From: Bacteroidota bacterium
GTDB taxonomy: Bacteria; Bacteroidota; Bacteroidia; Cytophagales; Cyclobacteriaceae
DNA length: 35,446 nucleotides
Direction of reading: 5' to 3'
Assembly: GCA_023417785.1 (NCBI GenBank)
Contig: JAEZEH010000168.1
Coordinates: forward strand, 1 to 35,446
In this document: positions 15,456 through 23,601 of the stretch, piece by piece
How the letters are laid out: each line of letters begins with the position of its first letter
How positions within the stretch are numbered: the stretch's first letter is position 1
Translations under genes and position numbers: made by a program
Notes under the pieces: generated by a model
Told to the model about the DNA's origin: nothing
What the model saw: the letters and a program-made list of their open reading frames with translations, nothing else
The model's database searches: none

Positions 15456-16574
15456 TTAGTGGAAGAACTCTTTCATTCGTTCAAAGAATCCTTTTTCGTT
15501 AATGTCAGGATTCGGATGGAAGTTCGGAGAGTGACGCAAGCTCTCCAACTTGGCCTTTTCTTCCGATGAAAGCTTCTTCGGGGTCCACACGTTCACGTAG
15601 ATCAGCTGATCGCCCGTCTCATAACCATTTACGTCCCGAAGTCCCTTTCCGCGCAGGCGTAAAATCTTACCACTCTGGGTCCCGGCTTCGATTTTGATCT
15701 TTACATTGGATCCGACGCTTGGTACTTCGACCGTTGTTCCTAAAGCCGCATCGACAAAATTGATATAAAGATCATAGATTAGATTATTTCCGTCCCGCTT
15801 GAGGTGCTTGTCTTCATGCTCTTCGATAAGAATCAAAAGATCACCTGCGATTCCGCCGCCCGGGGCATCGTTTCCTTTGCCGGACATCGATAGCTGCATG
15901 CCTTCACTCACGCCGGCCGGAATTTTTACAGAAATAATCTCCTCTTTCGACACAAGGCCGGAGCTGTCAACGCCCGAAGGCCGATTATCAATCATCTGGC
16001 CCGAGCCGTTACAAACCGAGCATGTGGATGCGGATACCATTTGGCCAAGCATCGTGTTAACCACCTTTCGAACCTGGCCCGTGCCCTGACATGCCTGACA
16101 TGTTTTGAAAGTAACGCCGTCGGCCTGAACCAGCCGATTTACCTTGATTTTCTTTTCAACGCCGTTGGCGATTTCCTCAAGGGTCAATTTGAGTTTAATA
16201 CGAAGGTTAGAGCCTTTGCGCTGCCGGCGTCCGGTCCGACCACCGCCGAAGAAACTTTCGAAAGGACTTCCGCCGCCGCCGCCGAAGATATCGCCGAACT
16301 GACTGAAAATGTCCTCCATATTCATGTGCTGTCCACCGTATGAGCCACCACCCCGCGAATGCCCGAAGCGATCGTAATTCGCGCGTTTCTCGGCGTCACT
16401 AAGCACTTCATAGGCCTCTGCGGCTTCCTTAAACTTTTCTTCTGCTTCTTTGTTTCCCGGGTTCTTGTCGGGATGGAACTGGATCGCGACTTTGCGATAA
16501 GCTTTTTTGACTTCCTCCTGCGTGGCTGTCTTACTCACTCCCAGAATCTCGTAAAAATCTCTCTTTGTACTCAT
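15456..16574 (-). CDS. dnaJ: Co-chaperone DnaJ (Hsp40) with reduced zinc finger
   Basis: DnaJ delivers clients to DnaK and stimulates its ATPase. The start at 16574 (MSTKRDFYEILGV) is preferred because GAGG lies 9 bases upstream of it; the ATG at 16580 is the alternative. The 372-residue protein has a J domain with HPD at residues 34-36, a Gly/Phe-rich linker (about 72-120) and two C-terminal beta domains. The zinc region has only two CxxCxGxG motifs (Cys159/162 and Cys185/188) instead of four. By spacing these correspond to motifs II and III; motifs I and IV are replaced by non-Cys sequence. As far as I recall, this two-motif form occurs in other Bacteroidota. It follows grpE by about 27 bases. 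Confidence 0.95.
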   Translation of the reverse strand: MSTKRDFYEILGVSKTATQEEVKKAYRKVAIQFHPDKNPGNKEAEEKFKEAAEAYEVLSDAEKRANYDRFGHSRGGGSYGGQHMNMEDIFSQFGDIFGGGGGSPFESFFGGGRTGRRQRKGSNLRIKLKLTLEEIANGVEKKIKVNRLVQADGVTFKTCQACQGTGQVRKVVNTMLGQMVSASTCSVCNGSGQMIDNRPSGVDSSGLVSKEEIISVKIPAGVSEGMQLSMSGKGNDAPGGGIAGDLLILIEEHEDKHLKRDGNNLIYDLYINFVDAALGTTVEVPSVGSNVKIKIEAGTQSGKILRLRGKGLRDVNGYETGDQLIYVNVWTPKKLSSEEKAKLESLRHSPNFHPNPDINEKGFFERMKEFFH

Positions 16575-16601
16575 TGTCATATTCCTCGCACGTTTCGTCG
16601 C

Positions 16602-17168
16602 CTAACCTCCCACTACCACCTTAGCAAAACGTATTACTTTTTCATTTAACAGGTATCCTTTTTCCACTACATCGACAACCTTTCCTATTAAAGACGCATC
16701 GGGAGCCGGTATCTGAGTTATCGCTTCGTGAACATCAGTGTTGAATTCGCTACCCGGGCCAACTTCTATCGGTTTTACGCCATACTGTCCAAGGATCTTG
16801 CGGAATTTGTTTTGTATCAACAGAAAACCTTCGACTTCTTTCTCATTGCCCTCTTTTACAGCCTTCTCTGCCCGTTCAAAATCATCAATCACGGGCAGGA
16901 AAGCCTGAATCAGCTGTTCATTACCGGATTGTATAAGTTCAATCTTTTCTTTGGCGGTTCGGCGTCTGAAGTTTTCAAACTCTGAATACAACCGCAGGTA
17001 TTTATCCTTCTGTTCAGCTATCTCACTCTGAAGCTTCATCTGTTCATTTTTCTGGCCTTCCGGTTCGCCTTCCGCTTCTGGCAGATTCTCTGCCGTCTCA
17101 ACAGTGTTTTCCTGAACTTGCTCGTCTTTTTGATTCACTTCTTCTTGTTGTTCGTTCTTTTCCATCAT
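16602..17168 (-). CDS. grpE: Nucleotide exchange factor GrpE
   Basis: GrpE releases ADP from DnaK to reset the chaperone cycle. Its 188 residues comprise a very acidic Gln/Glu-rich N-terminus (about 1-45), a long helix that dimerises (QSEIAEQKDKYLRLYSEFEN and on, about 45-100), and a C-terminal beta-wing domain. The C-terminal domain carries the GrpE signature region (EVGPGSEFNTDVHEAITQ and VVDVVEKGYLLNEKVIRFAKVVVG). The start is ATGATG at 17168; the second Met is equally possible. It lies 78 bases after obg and directly before dnaJ. Confidence 0.96.
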   Translation of the reverse strand: MMEKNEQQEEVNQKDEQVQENTVETAENLPEAEGEPEGQKNEQMKLQSEIAEQKDKYLRLYSEFENFRRRTAKEKIELIQSGNEQLIQAFLPVIDDFERAEKAVKEGNEKEVEGFLLIQNKFRKILGQYGVKPIEVGPGSEFNTDVHEAITQIPAPDASLIGKVVDVVEKGYLLNEKVIRFAKVVVGG

Positions 17169-17241
17169 CTATAAGGCATTAAAATGAATAACCCGCAAAT
17201 GTCAACAACTTTGCCAAAACACGGAATGTGTCAATCTGGCA

Positions 17242-17249
17242 CAAACCTA
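17242..17249 (-). promoter_or_regulatory. Possible -7 element upstream of grpE, overlapping the obg stop
   Basis: The minus-strand sequence TAGGTTTG matches TAnnTTTG and includes the obg TAG stop codon. It would give a grpE-dnaJ leader of about 65 bases. No -33 TTTG is present. Heat-shock expression of grpE-dnaJ apart from adk-obg would need such an internal promoter, but the evidence is one motif. Confidence 0.3.
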
Positions 17250-18239
17250 AGAATGGAGGTGTTTCCAGATAAGATCTTTCAGTTCCACTATTCCCTGCTG
17301 GGTGACGGCGGAGATAAAAATTGTCGGAACTTCTTCGGGAAGTTCTTTCGAAAGATCAGTTCGCAGTTCGTCGTCGAGTAGATCAGCTTTCGAGATGGCT
17401 AACAGTCTTTTTTTATCCAGGAGTTCCGGATTGTATTTTCTTAATTCATTCAGGAGAATCTGGTATTCCTGCCTGATATCACGGGCATCGGCCGGTACAA
17501 GAAATAGCAGCAGCGAATTCCGCTCAATGTGCCGCAAAAATCGAATACCTAAACCCCGCCCCTCGGCTGCCCCTTCAATTATACCCGGAATGTCGGCCAT
17601 AACAAACGACTGATCATCGCGGTAAGCGACAACGCCGAGATTTGGAGTTAGCGTGGTGAAGGGATAATCTGCAATCTTTGGCTTGGCGGCAGAAACCACT
17701 GAAAGCAGGGTCGACTTGCCCGCGTTTGGAAAGCCGACGAGGCCGACATCCGCCAATAGCTTCAACTCAAGGATGATCCACTGCTCAATACCGGGTTCCC
17801 CCGGCTGCGCGTGTTGAGGCGCCTGGTTTGTCGCGGTAGCAAAATGTGCATTGCCTTTCCCTCCGCGGCCTCCGCGAGTGACGATTACTGTTTGATCGTG
17901 TGCCGTTATTTCACAAAGAAGCTGGCCGGTTTCGGCATCGCGAGCCACAGTTCCCAGGGGGACGTCTATGATTTCGTCCTCACCATCAGCCCCGGTCCGG
18001 TCCTGTTCCTCGCCACCGTGCCCGTCTCCCGCAATTATATGCTTGCGGTATTTGAGATGGAGTAGCGTCCAATGGTGGGAGTTGCCTCGTAGTATTACGT
18101 GTCCGCCACGTCCACCATTGCCTCCATCAGGCCCGCCTTTCTGAACAAATTTTTCACGATGGAAATGCAGGAAACCTGCTCCCCCCTTTCCGGAGCGGGA
18201 ACAGAACTTAACATAGTCAATGAAGTTTGCAGATGCCAC
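17247..18239 (-). CDS. obg: GTPase Obg/CgtA
   Basis: This essential GTPase acts in late 50S ribosomal subunit assembly and stress signalling. Its 330 residues start at a GTG (18239) two bases after the adk stop, so the two genes are closely coupled. The glycine-rich Obg fold occupies about 1-158 (RSGKGGAGFLHFHREKF and PDGGNGGRGGHVIL). The G domain has G1 GFPNAGKS (169-176), switch I TTLTPNLG, G3 DIPG (216-219) and G4 SKAD. The variable C-terminal OCT domain is missing, as in many Bacteroidota. Confidence 0.97.
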   Translation of the reverse strand: MASANFIDYVKFCSRSGKGGAGFLHFHREKFVQKGGPDGGNGGRGGHVILRGNSHHWTLLHLKYRKHIIAGDGHGGEEQDRTGADGEDEIIDVPLGTVARDAETGQLLCEITAHDQTVIVTRGGRGGKGNAHFATATNQAPQHAQPGEPGIEQWIILELKLLADVGLVGFPNAGKSTLLSVVSAAKPKIADYPFTTLTPNLGVVAYRDDQSFVMADIPGIIEGAAEGRGLGIRFLRHIERNSLLLFLVPADARDIRQEYQILLNELRKYNPELLDKKRLLAISKADLLDDELRTDLSKELPEEVPTIFISAVTQQGIVELKDLIWKHLHS

Positions 18240-18240
18240 G

Positions 18241-18822
18241 TTATACCAGCAGGCTTTTATCTATCTCGCGGCAGATGTTAGAAAATATCTGGTCAATCTC
18301 ACCAATGCCGATTACGGAAGCATACTTGTTGTGCTTTTTATAATACTCGGCTACAGCGGCAGTCTCGCCTTTGTACACCTTGATTCTATTTTCAATGATT
18401 TCTTTCTTCGCGTCATCTGGTCGGTTCTCCTTTAAGGCTCTGTCCGCCAGGCGTGTCTTGAGTTCCTCCTCGTCTACAACCAGTTCAACCAGCACTTTTA
18501 TCGGACCGTTAAGGGATTCAAGTAAACTGTCGAGCGCCTCAGCCTGCGCCACGGTGCGGGGAAACCCATCGAAAATTATTCCGGTAATGCTACCGTTTGA
18601 TTTGATCCGGTCATCTACCATGTCAATTACCAGCTGATCGGGAACCAGGTTCCCCTTGTTCATATACTCTTTGGCAAGCTTGCCTAACGGCGTGCCTTCT
18701 TTGAGGTGCTTTCTGAATAAATCCCCCGTAGCAATATGAGTCAGATTATACTTCTCGATTAGTTTCGCACTCTGTGTGCCTTTCCCGGCACCTGGCGGGC
18801 CAAAGAGAATGATATTGATCAT
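18241..18822 (-). CDS. adk: Adenylate kinase
   Basis: This enzyme interconverts ATP + AMP and 2 ADP. The start at 18822 (MINIILFGPPGAGKGTQ) gives 193 residues; in-frame ATGs further upstream, up to 18987, overlap hpt and are rejected. The P-loop GPPGAGKG is at residues 8-15. The AMP-binding ATGDLFRKHL and FDGFPRTVAQAE stretches and the RLADRALKENRPDD segment are present. The LID is of the short, non-zinc type (no Cys cluster). It sits 73 bases downstream of hpt and directly before obg. Confidence 0.97.
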   Translation of the reverse strand: MINIILFGPPGAGKGTQSAKLIEKYNLTHIATGDLFRKHLKEGTPLGKLAKEYMNKGNLVPDQLVIDMVDDRIKSNGSITGIIFDGFPRTVAQAEALDSLLESLNGPIKVLVELVVDEEELKTRLADRALKENRPDDAKKEIIENRIKVYKGETAAVAEYYKKHNKYASVIGIGEIDQIFSNICREIDKSLLV

Positions 18823-18895
18823 GATCGAATAAAAAAGATTTTGGTTTAAACGTCGAAGATAAGCATCATACCCAAATTTGGAAAATAACCTTGTG

Positions 18896-19423
18896 TCAGG
18901 GTATCGATTGATAAATATCACTGAAATTTCGCCCGAGGCCGTCGTAGTCAAGTCCATACCCCAGCACAAATTCATTCTCAATTTCAAATCCTACGTATCG
19001 GGCCTCAATTTTCTTGTCTCTGGCCGGCAGTTTTCGCAGCAATGTCACAATCTCAACGCTTTTGGCGCCAAGCGACTGAAGCTCGAAAACAATTTTTTGT
19101 AGTGTTAATCCGGAGTCAATGATATCTTCCACAATAATGATATCCTGATTGAACAAACTCTCGTCAACACCGATCAGTGTTTTCAATTGGCCGGAGGAAG
19201 TTGTGCCCGCATAGGAAGAAACCTTTACAAAGCAGATCTTGCAGGAAAGGTCAACCGATTTGATCAGATCTGAGGCAAACATGAAAGAACCATTCAGGAT
19301 TGGTAAGAAAACGGGTGTCCTTCCTTTGAAATCGTTATTCAGCTGTTCGGCAAGTGCCTTGACCCTTTTTTGTACGTCCGACTTACCGATGAACGGCTTA
19401 AATTCCAGATCCTTAATCTTCAT
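18896..19423 (-). CDS. hpt: Hypoxanthine phosphoribosyltransferase
   Basis: This purine-salvage enzyme forms IMP (and usually GMP) from hypoxanthine/guanine and PRPP. The 175-residue protein has the PRPP-binding motif IIIVEDIIDSG (96-106), the PILNGSFMFASDL active-site loop and the GFEIENEFVLGYGLDYDG purine-binding stretch. Length and motif spacing are normal for bacterial HPRT. It heads a minus-strand run with adk, obg, grpE and dnaJ. A TATCTTTG -7 box lies 20 bases upstream. Confidence 0.95.
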   Translation of the reverse strand: MKIKDLEFKPFIGKSDVQKRVKALAEQLNNDFKGRTPVFLPILNGSFMFASDLIKSVDLSCKICFVKVSSYAGTTSSGQLKTLIGVDESLFNQDIIIVEDIIDSGLTLQKIVFELQSLGAKSVEIVTLLRKLPARDKKIEARYVGFEIENEFVLGYGLDYDGLGRNFSDIYQSIP

Positions 19424-19442
19424 GCTTTCGCTTTCAGGCGCC

Positions 19443-19450
19443 CAAAGATA
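19443..19450 (-). promoter_or_regulatory. -7 element for hpt
   Basis: The minus-strand sequence is TATCTTTG, a full match to TAnnTTTG, ending 20 bases before the hpt ATG. No clear -33 TTTG is seen. The short leader matches the lysC and upp cases. Confidence 0.45.
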
Positions 19451-19470
19451 AGAGAATTTGCAGAAGTAAC

Positions 19471-20052
19471 TTACAGTTCACCATAACGGTAATGACCAGT
19501 AATCCGGTATTTGAAAAGGCAATCGCAGACCTCCTGACCATTTCCAATATTGTGGACGATAAGAAAACGATTGCCGTCCGCAGATTTCTTGTTTACTACA
19601 ATTCCAATATGAGTCAAACCCCGGCCAAGGTCCCAGGTCACAATATCTCCTGGCGCATAGTCTACTTCATTTCGGGAGATTTTCAGGACCTCGCCTTTCC
19701 GTGAAAAAAAGGTCATAAGATTCGGAACGCGCCGGTGATCGATGTTTGGGTCTGGTTTTCGAAGGCCCCAGTTTGGCGGGTACGCGCCGAAATCTGATTT
19801 CATATCTTCGTGTACTTCCAGCTGCAGATCAATTTGCATTTTCCGGTAAGCGCGAATGACCACATCGGTACAAACGCCCCGGTCGGCGGGCACATCTCCC
19901 AATGGATAAGAAATGCTAAAATAAGAAGGATCATATGCCACGCGGTCGCCGGTCAGTTGTATCGCGGCTTCCGACAGACGGTGATAGAAGCCGTCCTGAC
20001 CCAGAACTGGCGAGCCAAGAAACAGAATAATCAGAAGTGAGCCGGCCCTCAT
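19471..20052 (-). CDS. Exported DUF1287 family protein
   Basis: This 193-residue protein starts at ATG 20052, one codon inside a possible TTG. It carries a signal peptide (MRAGSLLIILFLGSPVLGQ). The mature part shows GDRVAYDPSYFSISYPLGDVPADRGVCTDVVIRAYRK and, late, YAPGDIVTWDLGRGLTHIGIVVNKK. These are the conserved Cys and His blocks of DUF1287 (E. coli YijF type), a family thought to have an NlpC/P60-like cysteine-hydrolase fold. Cys and His may be catalytic (inference). The activity is not established. It follows the aminopeptidase gene by 10 bases and is probably co-transcribed. Confidence 0.85.
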   Translation of the reverse strand: MRAGSLLIILFLGSPVLGQDGFYHRLSEAAIQLTGDRVAYDPSYFSISYPLGDVPADRGVCTDVVIRAYRKMQIDLQLEVHEDMKSDFGAYPPNWGLRKPDPNIDHRRVPNLMTFFSRKGEVLKISRNEVDYAPGDIVTWDLGRGLTHIGIVVNKKSADGNRFLIVHNIGNGQEVCDCLFKYRITGHYRYGEL

Positions 20053-20062
20053 CAACGTGATG

Positions 20063-20974
20063 TTAAAGCGTTTTCATTAATGCCCGGTAAAGTGCCACCA
20101 TGCTTTCAATGTCACTCTTATGAACGCGTTCCGCCGGCGAGTGGGCATGGTGTTCCGCCGCGCCAATAAAGCACCAGTCGATCGGATACGGAGAAACCTG
20201 AACTTCCCGGCCGTCGCTCGAGCCCATTCCCTCCACTTCAAGCTGGTGTTTTATCCTGTGTTTTTCGGCAATTCGAATTATCCGTCTTACATATGTCTGC
20301 CTGGGAATGTTTCGATCGCGCATTGAAATCACTACGCCTTTGCCTTCTTCCACCCCATCGGTAATCCATGTTATGTCGGAGATCAGGGCCTGGGTGATTT
20401 TCCATTTTTCAAAGATGAAACGCGTGAGAAAGGGTACCGATCCGCCACCGTGTTCTTCCCAGGTGGAAAAAACTACGACCCCATCCTTCAGGTCCTCGCA
20501 GATCATCAAAGCATTGTACACACCAAGTCGGTTGTCCAGATAGGCCGATTCTACATGATGTTTTGAATCCCTGAAATTTACCTTATACGTCAATGAAGTA
20601 CCGGGGTCAATACCCCGGGCGAAATGGCAAAAAGCATGCTGGTCCTGATCATAATATAATTCACCTTCGATCGGGCCGAGGGAATCCTCGCCGATTAGTT
20701 TGGTGCCACCTTCAGCATCGGGACTACCGATTGGGATCAGCTGATTCTGATATCGCACAGTAAAACCAACACTGTCGATATGGGCAAACACCGCGGTTCT
20801 CGGCTTCCCGAATTTCAGCACAATGCAATCCTGAAATTCCGGCCCATAATAAATTTCAGGTTCACCACGCCATTTGCGTTTGTTCTTTTCGATATAATTT
20901 AACAGGAACTGGGTTAAGCGAACCTCATCCCCGGAAGGTGCCGGGACTTCGCAAAGTTGTTTCAGAAGCTTCAT
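20063..20974 (-). CDS. M42/M20-type metallo-aminopeptidase
   Basis: This is a cytosolic co-catalytic zinc aminopeptidase of 303 residues with no signal peptide. Probable metal ligands and catalytic residues are His65 and Asp67 (FAHIDSVGF), Asp147 (AYLDNRLGVY), Glu173/Glu174 (TWEEHGGGS), an Asp near 200 (ISDITW) and His278 (HHAHSPAE). The order H-D-EE-D-H and the HSPAE end block fit glutamyl/deblocking-type M42 enzymes. The sequence is somewhat divergent and shorter than the usual 340 or so residues, so substrate preference is uncertain. It lies 10 bases ahead of the DUF1287 gene. Confidence 0.85.
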   Translation of the reverse strand: MKLLKQLCEVPAPSGDEVRLTQFLLNYIEKNKRKWRGEPEIYYGPEFQDCIVLKFGKPRTAVFAHIDSVGFTVRYQNQLIPIGSPDAEGGTKLIGEDSLGPIEGELYYDQDQHAFCHFARGIDPGTSLTYKVNFRDSKHHVESAYLDNRLGVYNALMICEDLKDGVVVFSTWEEHGGGSVPFLTRFIFEKWKITQALISDITWITDGVEEGKGVVISMRDRNIPRQTYVRRIIRIAEKHRIKHQLEVEGMGSSDGREVQVSPYPIDWCFIGAAEHHAHSPAERVHKSDIESMVALYRALMKTL

Positions 20975-21033
20975 GGAACATTTGAATAAAAACAGAACAG
21001 GTAGCCATTAGGCCATGTATTATAAACTTTATC

Positions 21034-21051
21034 TACTTTTGGTGCCAAAGT
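21034..21051 (+). promoter_or_regulatory. upp promoter -7 element within an imperfect palindrome
   Basis: TACTTTTG at 21034-21041 is a full -7 match, 20 bases before the upp ATG. It is the left arm of an imperfect palindrome, CTACTTTTGG-TG-CCAAAGTAG (21033-21053), so the arm would lie over the start-site region. A repressor site is possible. No exact -33 TTTG is present. Confidence 0.45.
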
Positions 21052-21060
21052 AGGTAAGGT

Positions 21061-21720
21061 ATGTTTTTTAATTTAAGCGATCAAAACTCAATTGCCAGTA
21101 GATTCCTGCTTGAGTTGAGAGATAAGGAAATTCAGCGAGACCCAATGAAATTCCGGTTCAACCTGGAACGGCTCGGGCGAATAATGGCCTACGAAGTGTC
21201 GAAACAATTACCTTATGCCGGAAAGCATGTTACCACCTCGCTCGGCACCGCCAAGGTCGCCGATCTCGTTCAGCAACCTGTATTGATTTCGATACTCCGC
21301 GCAGGCTTACCCTTTCTACAAGGATTTCTCGATACGTTCGACCACGCTGATACCGGATTCATCGGCGCCTACAGAAACGAAAAGGGTCAGTCCCTGACCG
21401 TTAGTATGGACTATCTGGCAACGCCCGTCCTGCAGGATCGCGACGTGATTCTGGTTGATCCAATGCTGGCAACGGGAGGTTCCCTGGTGGCCACGCTGAC
21501 ATACTTACTTTCGAAAGGGAACCCGCGAAGTATTAATATCGTTTCTGTAATTGCCGCACCGGAAGGAATTCAGCGAACCGAACAATTTTTTCAACAGCAT
21601 AAGAATGTAGAATTCAGGGTTTGGGTTGGCGCCGTGGATGATCGCCTGAATGAACAGTTTTACATCATTCCGGGGCTTGGCGATGCCGGAGACCTGAGCT
21701 ACGGAAGTAAAACAGAATAG
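21061..21720 (+). CDS. upp: Uracil phosphoribosyltransferase
   Basis: This enzyme salvages uracil with PRPP to UMP. The protein has 219 residues. The PRPP motif VILVDPMLATGGS (129-141) is complete, and the uracil-binding region near the C-terminus (FYIIPGLGDAGDLSYG) is the UPRT signature. The LISILRAGLPFLQG loop also fits. It is preceded by a -7 box and followed 18 bases later by a small membrane protein on the same strand. Confidence 0.96.
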   Translation: MFFNLSDQNSIASRFLLELRDKEIQRDPMKFRFNLERLGRIMAYEVSKQLPYAGKHVTTSLGTAKVADLVQQPVLISILRAGLPFLQGFLDTFDHADTGFIGAYRNEKGQSLTVSMDYLATPVLQDRDVILVDPMLATGGSLVATLTYLLSKGNPRSINIVSVIAAPEGIQRTEQFFQQHKNVEFRVWVGAVDDRLNEQFYIIPGLGDAGDLSYGSKTE

Positions 21721-21738
21721 ATTTATGCGTTGAATGTT

Positions 21739-22191
21739 ATGTGGGATATCGTACTGAGGGTGGTGACTGTTTATGTTTCCAGTATGCTGAAATTCGTTTT
21801 TGGCCCTGTGGGAGGTTACGCGGCAGGTTTAAACATTGTTGTGACAATTCTGGTCACCGTCTGCTCAATGATGACGGTGGTCCTGGCGTTTGCGTTTTTC
21901 GGTGATTTTATTCGTCAGCATGTGATGCGGCGTTTTTTTAATCCCAGGAAATTTACTGAACGAAACCGGAAGTATGTATCTATCTGGCGCAGGTATGGCC
22001 TGTTTGGAATTGCTATACTCACACCAATTCTTCTTACACCGATTGGCGGTACGTTGCTGGCAATAAGTTTTGGAACGCCGAGAAACAAACTAATCCTCTT
22101 TATGTTCGTGAGCGCCGCGGCCTGGTCGGTACTGTTAACTACGGTCGTGTACTTTTTCGGAAATGAGTTTTTTCCGGATTTCATCCAATAA
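21739..22191 (+). CDS. Small polytopic membrane protein
   Basis: The ATG at 21739 gives 150 residues; a TTG three codons earlier is the alternative. There are about three to four hydrophobic segments: roughly 5-25, 28-55, 90-118 and 120-142. A basic cytoplasmic stretch (MRRFFNPRKFTERNRKYVSIWRR region) separates the halves. The LTPILLTPIGGTLLAISFG loop, with prolines and glycines between helices, recalls DedA/VTT-like or small-multidrug-export-type (PF06695) membrane proteins. This is a weak likeness. Its stop is one base from the stop of the converging VOC gene, with no terminator between. Confidence 0.75.
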   Translation: MWDIVLRVVTVYVSSMLKFVFGPVGGYAAGLNIVVTILVTVCSMMTVVLAFAFFGDFIRQHVMRRFFNPRKFTERNRKYVSIWRRYGLFGIAILTPILLTPIGGTLLAISFGTPRNKLILFMFVSAAAWSVLLTTVVYFFGNEFFPDFIQ

Positions 22192-22192
22192 C

Positions 22193-22600
22193 CTAGTCGT
22201 CGTTATAGACGAGCATCCAGTGTATGCCAAACTGGTCGGTGAGCATTCCAACTGTTGATCCCCATATCGTTTTTTCCAGCTTGAGTTGCACCTTGCCAAG
22301 TTCACTTAATGAATCAAAGATTTCTTTCTGACGGATTTCATCCTTGAAACTGATATAAAGGGTCATGTTAGTACCGCTGTTGAGCGTCTGATTGTTTGTT
22401 TTATCACACGCCATGAAGTGCACGCTGCCGGCTTTGAATTCGCTGTGCATAACCTTTGAACTGAAGGCTTCTGCCCCGAATGCAGCAGCTTCATCATAAT
22501 ACTGAATAAAAAGGATTTCTCCACCGAAGCAACGCTCGTAGAAGTGTAACGCATCCTCACAATTTCCATCGAAAGTAAGATAAGGGTGAAAAGCTTTCAT
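22193..22600 (-). CDS. VOC superfamily protein, PhnB/glyoxalase-like
   Basis: This 135-residue protein has two half-modules: FHPYLTFDGNCEDALHFYERCFGG at the start and, late, TDQFGIHWMLVYND. This is the typical layout of PhnB-like VOC proteins, which usually bind a metal via His/Glu. The exact reaction is unknown; fosfomycin-resistance, bleomycin-binding and demethylubiquinone methyltransferase labels are all used for this family. Its ATG overlaps the sdaA stop (TGATG), so the two are translationally coupled. Confidence 0.88.
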   Translation of the reverse strand: MKAFHPYLTFDGNCEDALHFYERCFGGEILFIQYYDEAAAFGAEAFSSKVMHSEFKAGSVHFMACDKTNNQTLNSGTNMTLYISFKDEIRQKEIFDSLSELGKVQLKLEKTIWGSTVGMLTDQFGIHWMLVYNDD

Positions 22601-23502
22601 CAGGATTCAGGATCAGGAAGTATTTCAATATCGTGTATTAAGACCCGACGGGCAATAGCCTGTCCGGTAGGTGTTGCCGCCAGTCCACCCAGCGCCGTTT
22701 CTTTGTATCGGCTTTCCATACTCGCCCCAATTTCGCCCATAGCCTCGACAACTTCATCCACCGGGATTACGCTGCTGACCTGGGCAAGCGCAATCTGAGC
22801 AGAGCTGTTGGCAATGGCGGCCGCGCTCGCGTTCCTCACCACACAGGGAACTTCAACAAGTCCGGCTACCGGATCACAAACCAGACCAAGCATACATTGA
22901 ACAGTAATGGCTACAGCGTTGAATACAGTATCAATGTCGCCGTCAAGACAATATACCACAGCAGCGGCTCCCATAGCGGCAGCGGTTCCGGTTTCGGCCT
23001 GACATCCACCGACTGCCCCGGCAATGGATGCTTTTTGTTCCATGATCAATGCGACACCGGCGGAGATAAGCATCGCTTCAAAGATTTTCCGGTCACTGAT
23101 GTGATGAATTTCCTGAAGTGTGAACAACACACCTGGCATTATTCCGCTTGCCCCGGCGGTTGGAGCGGCGACAATCCGCCCCATACAACTGTTGACTTCC
23201 TTCGCGGCCAATGCTCGCGCTATCAGTCGCTGGAATTCCTGGGATATAACCGGCGTCGGATATCGGTATACTTTCTTTGCCCCATTATTTATCATGCCCG
23301 ACCTGGAGACAGTCTCTTCCTCCAGTCCGGCGCGCACAGCATCCTTCATCACTTCCCAGGCTTGCTCCAGCCCCTTGAAAATTTCGTCGTCAGTACGATT
23401 CTTCTGATGGCGTTCGTAGCCCAGAACAACTTGCCAAAGATTGAGCTGATGTTGTTCCGCGTAGGATTTCCAGCCTTCGAAGGAGTCAAACAAGAATGCC
23501 AT
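22600..23502 (-). CDS. sdaAA: L-serine dehydratase (ammonia-lyase), alpha domain
   Basis: This is an iron-sulfur L-serine deaminase that yields pyruvate and ammonia. Of its 300 residues, SGM (68-70) and APTAG (113-117) match the family's catalytic blocks. Candidate 4Fe-4S ligands are Cys167 (GGCQAE), Cys209 (GLVCDP) and Cys220 (EVPC). Only the alpha (catalytic) part is encoded; the beta domain is neither fused nor adjacent, so it must lie elsewhere if present. It is coupled by a one-base overlap to the VOC gene. Its product links to gcvP (serine/glycine) in the same window. Confidence 0.93.
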   Translation of the reverse strand: MAFLFDSFEGWKSYAEQHQLNLWQVVLGYERHQKNRTDDEIFKGLEQAWEVMKDAVRAGLEEETVSRSGMINNGAKKVYRYPTPVISQEFQRLIARALAAKEVNSCMGRIVAAPTAGASGIMPGVLFTLQEIHHISDRKIFEAMLISAGVALIMEQKASIAGAVGGCQAETGTAAAMGAAAVVYCLDGDIDTVFNAVAITVQCMLGLVCDPVAGLVEVPCVVRNASAAAIANSSAQIALAQVSSVIPVDEVVEAMGEIGASMESRYKETALGGLAATPTGQAIARRVLIHDIEILPDPES

Positions 23503-23601
23503 AACGTGCGATTAATGAGTTATCCGGGAATGAAATTCGCTTGTTTGTATAGAAATTCAAACCGATGTAGGGAATATGTTGCAGCAAAGCAAAAATGAGC
23601 A

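Noticed and set aside
15456..16574. Frameshift or deletion explaining the missing DnaJ cysteine motifs
   Set aside because: The reading frame is continuous, the flanking domains align normally, and the missing motifs are replaced by in-frame sequence at the expected spacing.
22897..23598. 233-codon open frame on the plus strand, antisense to serine dehydratase
   Set aside because: It lies entirely opposite a clear sdaA gene and its downstream gap, has no recognisable domain and a composition typical of antisense frames.
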